Shown piece after piece: positions 26,212 to 33,868 of a stretch of 64,000 nt of DNA. The notes beneath the pieces were generated by a model. The model saw nothing but the letters and a program-made list of their open reading frames with translations, did not search any database and was not told the origin of the DNA. A program made the translations under genes and the position numbers. Within the stretch, counting starts at the first letter, position 1; each line of letters opens with the position of its first letter. The stretch lies in NCBI RefSeq assembly GCF_000720765.1, contig NZ_JODC01000008.1:1-64000 (forward strand). The letters run 5' to 3'. Source of the stretch: Streptomyces sp. NRRL S-646. Lineage in GTDB: Bacteria; Actinomycetota; Actinomycetes; Streptomycetales; Streptomycetaceae.

Positions 26212-26303
26212 TCATTTGTCAGACAGGCCCTAGGCCGGGACGACGAGGTGTTCGGCGCAGGCCCCGGCGGGGAGGCCCTGGAAGCGTTGCGGCAAAAGAC
26301 AAA

Positions 26304-26327
26304 GGCAAGGAGAGATCTCTCCTTGCC
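26304..26327. promoter_or_regulatory. Perfect 24-bp palindrome
   Basis: GGCAAGGAGAGA followed directly by its reverse complement, with no spacer. It lies between the IS right end and the rifamycin-associated element. A zero-loop palindrome suits a dimeric protein site as much as a terminator; a terminator would protect the rph promoter from IS transcription. Undecided. Confidence 0.55.
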
Positions 26328-26350
26328 TCTCTCAACTTATAGCGCACTGG

Positions 26351-26370
26351 GGGGCTTGCCGCAAGGCCCC
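26351..26370. promoter_or_regulatory. Rifamycin-associated element (RAE) upstream of rph
   Basis: GGGGCTTGCCGCAAGGCCCC matches, as I remember it, the 19-20 bp inverted-repeat RAE found before rifamycin-inactivating genes (rph, rox, arr, helR) in actinobacteria, where it is needed for induction by rifamycins. It lies about 100 bp before the rph start, overlapping the expected promoter region. Confidence 0.85.
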
Positions 26371-26471
26371 GGTCGCGGTGCAGAATCGTCGGCCGGTGCC
26401 ACAACCTGCGGAAACGGGGAGTAATGAGGGATGAGGACGCAACGGAGCACGGCTGCCTCGGAGGTAGCGCA

Positions 26472-29069
26472 GTGATCGAGCAGTACGTGCTGGACCTTCA
26501 AGAGGTGGACGAGACGCGGGTTGCAGTGGTCGGTGGCAAGGGCGCGCACTTGGGCGGGCTGTCGCGGATCGAAGGCGTCCGCGTGCCGCGCGGGTTCTGC
26601 GTGACGACCCATGCGTTCCGCCGGATCATGGCGGAGGCGCCGTCGATCGACGATCGGCTCGATGAACTCTCCCGCACCAACCCCGACGACCGGGAGGCGA
26701 TCCGCACGCTCAGCGCGCAGATCCGCCGGACCGTCGAGGAGATTGCCATCCCGGCCGATCTCGCGGCGGAGGTCACCCGCGCACTCGGCCGGCTCGGCGA
26801 GCAGGCCGCCTACGCCGTCCGGTCCAGCGCGACGGCGGAAGACCTGCCGACGGCCTCGTTCGCCGGCCAGCAGGACACGTACCTGAACGTCATGGGGCCG
26901 ACGGCAATCCTGCAGCACGTCAGCCGGTGCTGGGCCTCCCTCTTCACGGAGCGGGCCGTGACCTACCGTCAGCGGAACGGCATCGACCACCGGACGGTCC
27001 ACATGGCCGTGGTCGTGCAGCGGATGGTCTTTCCGCATGCCGCGGGCATCCTGTTCACGGCCGACCCGGTCACGGGCAACCGGAAGGTCGCCACCGTGGA
27101 CGCCGGCTTCGGCCTCGGCGAGGCCCTGGTCTCCGGCCTGGTGAACCCGGACGTCTTCAAGGTGCAGGACGGCGAAGTCGTCACCAGGACGATCGCCGCA
27201 AAACAGCGTGCCGTTCATGCACTGCCGGCCGGCGGTACGCAGGAAGTCGCGGTCGACTCGCAACGGCAGGAGCAGCCGGCGCTGACGGATGCACAGGTCG
27301 TGGAACTCGTGCGGCTCGGGCGGCGGATCGAGGCGCACTTCGGCCACCCGCAGGACATCGAATGGTGCCTGGTCGACGATGGATTCCAGATCGTCCAGAG
27401 TCGGCCGATCACCACGCTGTTCCCCGTCCCCGAGAGCGGCGACGAGGAGAATCACGTCTACCTCTCCGTCGGCCATCAGCAGATGATGACCGACCCCATG
27501 AAACCCCTGGGCATCTCCGTGTGGCAGCTGACGGCCATGGCGCCGATGCACGAGGCCGGCGGGAGGCTCTTCGTCGACGCCACCCGCCGCCTGGCCTCGC
27601 CCGCGAGCCGAGCCGGCTTCCTGGAGCTTGTGGGCAGAGGCGATCCGCTGATCAGGGACGCCCTGGAAACCGTCCTGGAGCGCGGTGATTTCGTCCCGTC
27701 GCTCCCGGATTCGGGCCCCGTCGGGCCGCCGGCCGGCGGCGCGTCCCTTCCGACCGAGGCCGATCCCGCCATCGTCGGCGAGCTGATCGAGCGCAGCCGG
27801 GCGTCCATCGCCGCCCTGGAGCGCGACATCCGGACCAGGACCGGACCGGCGCTGTTCGACTTCCTGCTGGAGGCCTTCGAGGAGCACAAGCGAGTCCTCA
27901 GTGATCCGCTGAACATGCAGGCGATCATGGCGGGGATGGAGGCCACGTGGTGGCTCAACGACAAGCTGGAGGAATGGCTGGGCGAGAAGAACGCAGCCGA
28001 CACGCTCACGCTGTCCGCCCCCGACAACGTCACCTCGGAGATGGGACTGGAGCTGCTCGACGTCGCCGATGTGATCCGCCCGCATCCGGAGGTGGTGGCG
28101 TTCCTGCAGGGCGTCGAGGACGAGGACTTCCTGGACGATCTGGGGAAGCTCGCGGGCGGGGCCGAAGCGCGCGATGCCATCGAGGCCTACCTCGACCGGT
28201 ACGGGATGCGCTGTGTGGGCGAGATCGACATCACGAGGCCGCGTTGGCGCGAGCGCCCCAGCACGCTCGTGCCCGTGATCCTCGACAACGTCCGGAACTT
28301 CGAACCGGGTGCTGCCGAGCGGCGCTTCGAGCAGGGGCGGCACAGGGCGCAGCAGAAGGAACAGGACGTGCTGTCACGCTTGCGAGCCCTGCCGGACGGG
28401 GACCGGAAAGCCGACGAGACCAAGCGGATGATCGACCAGGTCCGAGCCTTCATCGGGTACCGGGAGTACCCGAAGTACGGCATCATCAGCCGCTACTTCG
28501 TCTACAAGCGGGCCCTGCTGGCGGAGGCCGAGCGGCTCGTGCAGGCAGGCGTGCTCCCTGAGCAGGAGGACATCTTCTACCTCACGTTCCAGGAACTCCA
28601 CGAGGTCGTGCGCTCGCACCAGGTGGATGACCAGCTCATCCAGCAGCGCAGGGACGCGTTCCGGTCGTACCAAGCGCTCACACCGCCCCGCGTGCTCACC
28701 TCGGACGGTGAGGCCGTCACCGGGGCGTACCGGCGCGACGACGTACCGGCCGGCGCCCTGATCGGCCTGCCGGTTTCCGCCGGGACCGTCGAGGGAAGGG
28801 CCCGCGTCATCCTTGACATGGCGCAGGCCGAGCTCGAAGCGGGCGACATCCTGGTCACACGCTTCACGGACCCCAGCTGGTCACCGCTGTTCGTCGGAAT
28901 CGCGGGCCTGGTGACGGAGGTCGGCGGCCTGATGACCCATGGCGCAGTGATCGCCCGCGAGTACGGCTTGCCGGCCGTCGTCGGAGTGGAGCAGGCCACC
29001 CGGCTGATCCGGGACGGGCAGCGGATCCGCGTGCACGGAACCGACGGGTACATCGAGATCCTTCCTTGA
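26472..29069 (+). CDS. rph: Rifampin phosphotransferase
   Basis: 865 residues, the family length. The N-terminal ATP-binding domain shows VAVVGGKGAHLGGLSRIEGV and YAVRSSATAEDLPTASFAGQ. The central rifamycin-binding domain shows HVYLSVGHQQMMTDPMKPLG and WRERPSTLVP. The C-terminal swivelling His domain shows GGLMTHGAVIAREYGLPAVV, with catalytic His about 823. The enzyme transfers the beta-phosphate of ATP to the C21 hydroxyl of rifamycins, inactivating them. GTG 26472 is chosen (GGAGGT 6 bases upstream) over the in-frame ATG 26424, which adds 16 residues without homology. The RAE upstream predicts induction by rifampin. It is convergent with the next gene, 7 bp apart. Confidence 0.92.
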   Translation: MIEQYVLDLQEVDETRVAVVGGKGAHLGGLSRIEGVRVPRGFCVTTHAFRRIMAEAPSIDDRLDELSRTNPDDREAIRTLSAQIRRTVEEIAIPADLAAEVTRALGRLGEQAAYAVRSSATAEDLPTASFAGQQDTYLNVMGPTAILQHVSRCWASLFTERAVTYRQRNGIDHRTVHMAVVVQRMVFPHAAGILFTADPVTGNRKVATVDAGFGLGEALVSGLVNPDVFKVQDGEVVTRTIAAKQRAVHALPAGGTQEVAVDSQRQEQPALTDAQVVELVRLGRRIEAHFGHPQDIEWCLVDDGFQIVQSRPITTLFPVPESGDEENHVYLSVGHQQMMTDPMKPLGISVWQLTAMAPMHEAGGRLFVDATRRLASPASRAGFLELVGRGDPLIRDALETVLERGDFVPSLPDSGPVGPPAGGASLPTEADPAIVGELIERSRASIAALERDIRTRTGPALFDFLLEAFEEHKRVLSDPLNMQAIMAGMEATWWLNDKLEEWLGEKNAADTLTLSAPDNVTSEMGLELLDVADVIRPHPEVVAFLQGVEDEDFLDDLGKLAGGAEARDAIEAYLDRYGMRCVGEIDITRPRWRERPSTLVPVILDNVRNFEPGAAERRFEQGRHRAQQKEQDVLSRLRALPDGDRKADETKRMIDQVRAFIGYREYPKYGIISRYFVYKRALLAEAERLVQAGVLPEQEDIFYLTFQELHEVVRSHQVDDQLIQQRRDAFRSYQALTPPRVLTSDGEAVTGAYRRDDVPAGALIGLPVSAGTVEGRARVILDMAQAELEAGDILVTRFTDPSWSPLFVGIAGLVTEVGGLMTHGAVIAREYGLPAVVGVEQATRLIRDGQRIRVHGTDGYIEILP

Positions 29070-29076
29070 TGCTCCC

Positions 29077-30189
29077 TCAGCCGGTGTGCAGGACCCGAAA
29101 GCGATCAGGCTCCACCGGATCCCGATCAACGACCTGGATCGGCGTCCCGGCCCATTGCCACACGCTGATGCCCGGCGTGCGGGAGAACCGGATCAGCCCG
29201 CGGGTGCCTTCGACTGCGACGCGCGGCCAGGATTCGGCGGTGCGCGCCCGGTCCGCGCCGTGGGAGCGCAGCACGTCGGCGAGGACGGCGATTGTGTCGT
29301 AGCCCTCGAAGGCGACGAAGGAAGGCGCCTCGGCCAGCCGGTCACGGAGGGCCGTCTCGACCCGTGCACCGAGGGGGCTGAGGCGCTCGGGCAGGTAGCG
29401 CAGGAACGGGATCGCGGCGCCGTCGTCACCCAGCAGCGTCGCCCATTCCGCGAACTCAGGTTGCCCGGCCGGAGCACCCGTCATGATCTCGGCGAGGCGC
29501 CGGTCGCGGCGGACGGCCTTGACGAGGGGCACGGCCGGCTCCGGGTGGCCGACCAGAAGAAGGAGGGCTGTCGCACGATTCTCGACGAGTTCGTCGCACA
29601 CGGCCGCCGGGGTGAGCGCGCTCATGTCGAGTTCGATGACGGTGCCGCCGCGTGCAGCGAGGTACTCGCGCAGAATGCGGGTCCCGGTTGCCCAGTAGAC
29701 ACTCGGCTGGGTTGCCACGGCGACACGACTGTGGCCCGCGCCGAGGAGGAAGTCCGCGTAGGTCCGCCAGCCGCGCGACTGCGGTGGGGGGAGGCGCGCG
29801 ACCCATCGCGTCGGCTGTTCGGTGAGCGCGTCGAGAACCGCTGACGAGCAGAGGTACGGCAGGCCGAGGGCGTCGGCCCTGGCGGCAGCGGTGCGAGCGA
29901 CGACGCTGTGATACTCACCCGCCAGGGCGGCCACGCCCAGGCCGGCCAGTTCGTCCACGGCCGCCGACGCCCTGTGCGGATCAGCCGCGGTGTCCCGGAC
30001 CACCAGTTCAAGTGGCCTTCCGCCGATCCCACCGGCGTCATTCACGTCGCGGACGGCCAACTCGAGCCCGGCGAGCAAGTGTTGACCTGCCTCGACCCAG
30101 CCGGGCCTGGTCAGGGGAACGAGAGCGCCGATCCGGACGGAGGATCCTTCGGTCCGCGCCGATCCGGGTGGCGAGAGTGGCGTATTCAT
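29077..30189 (-). CDS. Leu/Ile/Val-type ligand-binding protein (periplasmic-binding fold), no signal peptide
   Basis: 370 residues of the Peripla_BP_6 fold: VRIGALVPLTRPGWVEAGQH, VRDVNDAGGIGGRPLELVVR, AALAGEYHSVVARTAAARAD, FVAFEGYDTIAVLADVLRS. The N-terminus (MNTPLSPPGSARTEGSS) is neither a lipobox nor a Sec signal, so it may stay in the cytoplasm as a sensor or be a stray transporter component; no permease or ATPase genes adjoin. The ligand is probably an amino acid or amide (family). ATG 30189 is the only good start. Confidence 0.82.
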   Translation of the reverse strand: MNTPLSPPGSARTEGSSVRIGALVPLTRPGWVEAGQHLLAGLELAVRDVNDAGGIGGRPLELVVRDTAADPHRASAAVDELAGLGVAALAGEYHSVVARTAAARADALGLPYLCSSAVLDALTEQPTRWVARLPPPQSRGWRTYADFLLGAGHSRVAVATQPSVYWATGTRILREYLAARGGTVIELDMSALTPAAVCDELVENRATALLLLVGHPEPAVPLVKAVRRDRRLAEIMTGAPAGQPEFAEWATLLGDDGAAIPFLRYLPERLSPLGARVETALRDRLAEAPSFVAFEGYDTIAVLADVLRSHGADRARTAESWPRVAVEGTRGLIRFSRTPGISVWQWAGTPIQVVDRDPVEPDRFRVLHTG

Positions 30190-30454
30190 GCGGCGGCCTC
30201 TCCCGAGCGGCGATGCGGCTGCAGCCGGCCCGGATCGCAGAGTGGCAGAGCCCGGTAATTCGCGTTCGTATCATCTCGCCGCGGCGGGCGCACCTGGGTG
30301 ATCATGCCGCACATTGCATCCACCACCCTCACGGACAGACAACCGATTATCGTCACCTGCGCCTCGTTGACGGGTCGGGTGGATGACGGGGCGGGCTGGT
30401 CCGGGACCCCCTGCAGCAGTGCCCCGTCGGCCGTGGCGGCCCAGCCGGCCGGCA

Positions 30455-30580
30455 GCCTGATGTGCTTGAGGCCGGTGTAGTGCAGGCGCATGTTGTGCCT
30501 GGCCCAGGCGGTGCGGAAGTCCTCGCTGCGGGGGACGAGTTCGCCGATGAGGTCGGTCAGGGCCTTGCCGCAGGCCCGTG
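30455..30580 (-). pseudogene. MmyB-like XRE regulator, internal fragment
   Basis: The minus strand reads KALTDLIGELVPRSEDFRTA, WARHNMRLHYTGLKHIRLP, matching the C-terminal ligand-binding part of MmyB-type regulators (LIGELSxRSEEFRxxWAxHxVRxHxxGxKxxxHP). The N-terminal XRE HTH is absent and the C-terminus is replaced by unrelated sequence. It is a decayed fragment next to two other stumps. Confidence 0.6.
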
Positions 30581-30582
30581 GC

Positions 30583-30747
30583 GGGAAGATCCTCGAAGCC
30601 CACCCCGGCGACGTGATCCGGACCCCGCCGGGCTGGGAACACCGGCACGGTGCCGCTCCCGACCACTGCATGGCCCACATCGCCCTGTGGGAGACCGACG
30701 ACGTCGACTGGCCGGAACACGTCACCGACAGCGAGTACGGCGGCTCC
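30583..30747 (+). pseudogene. Cupin-domain protein, C-terminal fragment
   Basis: Reads KILEAHPGDVIRTPPGWEHR, HGAAPDHCMAHIALWETDDV, DWPEHVTDSEYGG. This is the second half of a small cupin (GDxxxxPPGxxHxHGA..xxMxHIAxxE), of the kind encoded beside carboxymuconolactone-decarboxylase or SigJ-type genes. The first cupin motif is missing. The frame runs straight out of the MmyB fragment without its own start, so it is not expressible as is. Confidence 0.65.
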
Positions 30748-30749
30748 CG

Positions 30750-30982
30750 CCACAGCAGTCGGATTCGCCAACTCCGGCCGCGCCCCGCTGTTGCTGGTGG
30801 CCGGCACCGCCGACCACATCGTGCCGGCGGCTGTCGTCCGCGAGACCCACCGCCGTTACCGCCGCTCTTCCGCGCCCACCGAATACCGGGAGTACCCGGG
30901 CCGGGACCACGGCACGGCCTTCCACGACGGCTGGGAAGCCGTCGCGGACGACACCCTCGACTGGGCCCTGCGGGCGCGGTGA
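30750..30982 (+). pseudogene. Alpha/beta-hydrolase, C-terminal fragment
   Basis: Reads VGFANSGRAPLLLVAGTADH, IVPAAVVRETHRRYRRSSAP, TEYREYPGRDHGTAFHDGWE, AVADDTLDWALRAR, stop. These are the Asp- and His-bearing strands of an alpha/beta-hydrolase; the nucleophile-bearing half is missing. It begins one frame away from the end of the cupin fragment, a junction that indicates deletion. Confidence 0.72.
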
Positions 30983-31121
30983 CCCGCACACTCCGCTTGG
31001 AACTTTGGAGCGCGAGTTCGCCCGGCCGCACTGGTCCCGCCTACGGATCCGCCAGGCGGTACGTGACGACATTCAGGGGGCATTGCTGCGGCGACTGCAC
31101 GATCTGCAGAGCGAGGGCGGG

Positions 31122-32048
31122 CTAGCCCTCCCGCGCCCACGGCCGCAGCTTCTCCGGATTGCGGACCGCCCAGATCCTGGTGACGCGCCCGCCGGAGACG
31201 TCGAACGAGGCCACGGTCATGACGACGCCGGCACGCCGGGCCACCAGGCCCGGTGCACCGTTGACCGACCGCTCCAGGAGTTCGAGCCCCGGAGCCCTGT
31301 CGGCAATGGCGATCATGTACTGGGCGATGCGCGCGCCGCCCTCGACCGGGCGCAGAACGGCGCCGACCAGGCCGCCGCCGTCGGCGGTCATCACTGCGGC
31401 CGGGTCGAGGAGGCCGACGAGGGCTGCGATGTCCTTGGTCTCCCAGGCCTCTTTGACGTGCCTCACCACGTCGGCCCGGCCGCTCGCCGCCACTGGAGCA
31501 CGCGCGACGCTCACCCGCCGCCGGGCGGAGGCCGCCAGCTGCTTGCAGGCCGCGGGGGTCCGGCCGAGAACGTCGGCGACCTCGGCGAACGGGTACCGGA
31601 AGACGTCATGCAGGACGAACGCCACCCGCTCGGCGGGCGTCATCGTCTCCAGGACGACGAGGAAGGCCATGGTCACCGACTCGTCCAGGACGATCTGGTC
31701 GGCGGGGTCTGCGGGGTCTGCGGGGTCGGTGGGGGCGGCACCGCCCACGTGGTTCCACTCGGTGCGGTCGGGCAGCGGCTCGGGCAGCCACGCGCCGACA
31801 TAGCGTTCACGGCGGGACCGCGCCGAGCCGAGCAGGTCCAGGCAGATGCGGCCGGTCACCGTCGTCAGCCACGCGCCGGGGGACAGGATCTCCTCCTGCC
31901 GGCTTCGTGGCAGCCCGTACCAGCGTGCGTAGGCATCCTGGACGGCGTCCTCGGCCTCGGTCACCGAACCGAGCAACCGGTAAGCGACATTGATCAGTTG
32001 GCGTCGCTCGCCGGCTATCTCCTCTGCGCTGCTCCCCGCACTCCCCAT
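31122..32048 (-). CDS. SigJ-like ECF sigma factor with SnoaL-type C-terminal domain
   Basis: 308 residues. Sigma-2 region: RRQLINVAYRLLGSVTEAED, AVQDAYARWYGL. Sigma-4 region: LETMTPAERVAFVLHDVFRY, PFAEVADVLGRTPAACKQLA, with an HTH. A NTF2/SnoaL-like domain (about 195-300: HVKEAWETKDIAALVGLLDP...) follows, as in SigJ, and may act as a built-in sensor in place of an anti-sigma factor. ATG 32048 was chosen at the conserved N-terminus. A 9-bp in-frame triplicate encodes (Pro-Ala-Asp)x3 in the linker near 31707-31735. It is divergent from a small membrane protein, its likely target, and next to cupin and hydrolase stumps that resemble usual SigJ neighbours. Confidence 0.88.
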   Translation of the reverse strand: MGSAGSSAEEIAGERRQLINVAYRLLGSVTEAEDAVQDAYARWYGLPRSRQEEILSPGAWLTTVTGRICLDLLGSARSRRERYVGAWLPEPLPDRTEWNHVGGAAPTDPADPADPADQIVLDESVTMAFLVVLETMTPAERVAFVLHDVFRYPFAEVADVLGRTPAACKQLAASARRRVSVARAPVAASGRADVVRHVKEAWETKDIAALVGLLDPAAVMTADGGGLVGAVLRPVEGGARIAQYMIAIADRAPGLELLERSVNGAPGLVARRAGVVMTVASFDVSGGRVTRIWAVRNPEKLRPWAREG

Positions 32049-32148
32049 GATTACGGCCGCCCCCCGCCTTACCTTCCGCCGACCCACTTCGTCGGGCTGT
32101 TGAGACCTTATCGATCTACTGCCCGAGGGCGGAAAAGGGGACTGTGAC

Positions 32149-32544
32149 ATGGCCACTGAGGTGACGGCGACGGCGAACGCACACCGCGGCTCCTCGTTCC
32201 TGAAGATCGCGATCGTCCTGCAGACCCTGACCATCTTCCTTCAGGCGGTCTCCGCCGGACTGCTGCTGACCGCGTCCTACGGAGAAACGCTGCACAGTGC
32301 CGGAGCCCGTGTGATGTACGGGGCGTCGATGCTGTACGTGCTTGCGGCGGTGCTGGCGTGGAAGCCCGGCGGCGGCTCGCCCCGGCCCATCTGGCACGCG
32401 TCAGGCTTCCTCGTACTCGCCTCGGTCCAGGTCGTGCTAGGCATCGCGCACGTCCCGTCGGTCCATCTCCCCCTGGGGGTCTTGATGTTCGGTCTGAGTG
32501 TGCTGGCGCTGGGGCAGGCCTTGCGCCGACCGGTGACCACCTAG
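32149..32544 (+). CDS. Small four-helix membrane protein, unknown
   Basis: 131 residues with four predicted helices: FLKIAIVLQTLTIFLQAVSA, ARVMYGASMLYVLAAVLAW, HASGFLVLASVQVVLGIAHV and LPLGVLMFGLSVLALGQAL. No catalytic motif is visible. ATG 32149 starts 100 bp from the divergent SigJ-like gene, so it may belong to that sigma factor's regulon (inference). I do not recognise a named family. Confidence 0.72.
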   Translation: MATEVTATANAHRGSSFLKIAIVLQTLTIFLQAVSAGLLLTASYGETLHSAGARVMYGASMLYVLAAVLAWKPGGGSPRPIWHASGFLVLASVQVVLGIAHVPSVHLPLGVLMFGLSVLALGQALRRPVTT

Positions 32545-32597
32545 GAAACCGCTGTTCACGGCGGCGAGCACAACGGCGCCGACTACGCTGCCGTGTC

Positions 32598-33578
32598 ATG
32601 CAGGAGACGCGCCTCGACACTGCTCGGATCAGGGCGGCCCGCCGGGTGATCGATCCCGTTTTTCTCGACACTCCGCTGTACCGCTGCGAGGCACTGGAGC
32701 CCGGCCTCGGCTGCACGGTGAGCATCAAACTCGAAACGGCGAACCCGGTGCGCAGCTTCAAGGCCCGCGGCACCGAGCTGGTCGCGAGCCTGCTCGCCGA
32801 CCAGGAGTCGCGCGGTGTGGTGTGCGCCAGCGCGGGCAACCTCGGCCAGGCCCTCGCCTGGTCCGGCCGCGGCCGCGGGCTCGACGTCACCGTCGTGGCC
32901 TCCCGCTTCGCGACCCCGGCCAAGCTCGATCGCATCCGCGCCTTGGGCGCCACACTGGAACTGGTGGACGGCGACCACGAGTTGGCCCGCGAGCGGGCGG
33001 CGGCCATCGCGCGCCACGACGGCATCCGGCTGCTCGAAGACAGCCTGGATCTCGAGACCTGCGAGGGCGCGGCGACCATCGGTCTGGAACTGGTGGACGT
33101 GATGCCCTCGTTCGACGCCGTGCTGATCGCTCTCGGCGGCGGGGCACTGGCCACCGGTGTGGGGCATGTGGTGAAGGCCCTCGCGCCCGCAGCCGAGGTG
33201 ATCTGCGTCCAGCCGCTGGGCGCACCGGCGATGACCCGGTCGTGGCGCAGTGGGCGCGTCGTCACCACCGACTCGACCGAAACCATCGCTGACGGCGTCG
33301 CCGGCCGGTTTCCCATCCCGGCCGTCCTGGACGACCTCCTGCTGGTCGCCGACGACGCCGTCCTGGTCCAGGAGGCGTCGATCATCACCGGTATGCGGAT
33401 GCTTTTCGATGACGCCGGCCTCGTCGTCGAACCGTCGGGCGCGCTCGGCATCGCGGCCGTCCTCGAGGACCGTGACCGCTTCGCCGGCCGCCACGTGGTC
33501 ACCGTCGTGTGCGGCAGCAACGTCGACGTGGACGCCTACCACCGCTGGATCGGTGCGGCTCCCGGCCACGGGAGTTGA
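32598..33578 (+). CDS. PLP-dependent threonine/serine dehydratase-like enzyme
   Basis: 326 residues of fold-type II. The PLP lysine is in NPVRSFKARGTEL, an asparagine/serine loop in VVCASAGNLGQALAWSGRGR, and the phosphate-binding glycine loop in LIALGGGALATGVGHVV. The C-terminal part has VVEPSGALGIAAVLEDRDRF. It has no ACT regulatory domain, so it resembles catabolic threonine dehydratase or serine racemase-type enzymes. ATG 32598 opens the conserved N-terminus (DTARIRAARRVIDPVFLDTP). The exact substrate is open. Confidence 0.9.
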   Translation: MQETRLDTARIRAARRVIDPVFLDTPLYRCEALEPGLGCTVSIKLETANPVRSFKARGTELVASLLADQESRGVVCASAGNLGQALAWSGRGRGLDVTVVASRFATPAKLDRIRALGATLELVDGDHELARERAAAIARHDGIRLLEDSLDLETCEGAATIGLELVDVMPSFDAVLIALGGGALATGVGHVVKALAPAAEVICVQPLGAPAMTRSWRSGRVVTTDSTETIADGVAGRFPIPAVLDDLLLVADDAVLVQEASIITGMRMLFDDAGLVVEPSGALGIAAVLEDRDRFAGRHVVTVVCGSNVDVDAYHRWIGAAPGHGS

Positions 33579-33709
33579 CGACTGCCCAAGCCGCTCGTCG
33601 CTCCCGCCGCGTCCTGTGCCCCGGCCGTCACGCCCCCTGAGGGAGAAGCGGACGGCGTCTGCCGGGCCGCACGGCCCGGCAGACCAGCCCTGTCACACCT
33701 CCGCGCCGC

Positions 33710-33868
33710 TAGGGCCTGTCGTCACATCTGCAGCGTTGTCGTCGGTTGCCGACGCTCCGCGTCGACTCCCTCCTCCGCCTTGCAGCTGCACGCTCCCCAT
33801 GGCCCCGCTCGGGGCGGCGGCAACGCACCGATCCCCACAGCCGACCGGGGCCAAACGACATGCCCTAG
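33710..33868. mobile_element. MITE-like element, 159 bp, with CTAG termini
   Basis: The left end is CTAGGGCCTGTCGT and the right end read inward is CTAGGGCATGTCGT (13 of 14 matching). There is no coding frame inside; internal sequence is GC-rich with further self-complementary blocks. The first 12 bases equal the outer right end of the IS5-type element at 26233, so a related transposase could have mobilised it. Its right CTAG contains the stop codon of the MMPL gene. Confidence 0.65.

Larger units (their letters stand above)
24253..26233 (+). mobile_element. Degenerate IS5-family element carrying an inserted IS630
   Basis: The left edge reads TCTGACAAAATGACC (from 24252). The right edge, read inward, is CTAGGGCCTGTCTGACAAAT (from 26233). 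The shared inner block TCTGACAAA marks the inverted repeats; the outer CTAGGGCCTG is present only on the right, so the left end seems trimmed. Contents: a 104-residue passenger frame, the first ~20 codons of an IS5-type transposase, a complete IS630, and the transposase C-terminus. The middle of the transposase is missing, so the outer element is dead. Confidence 0.7.

Noticed and set aside
30186..31031. A 281-codon minus-strand frame as an intact regulator
   Set aside because: Only about 40 codons match an MmyB regulator; the rest is the antisense of the cupin and hydrolase stumps.
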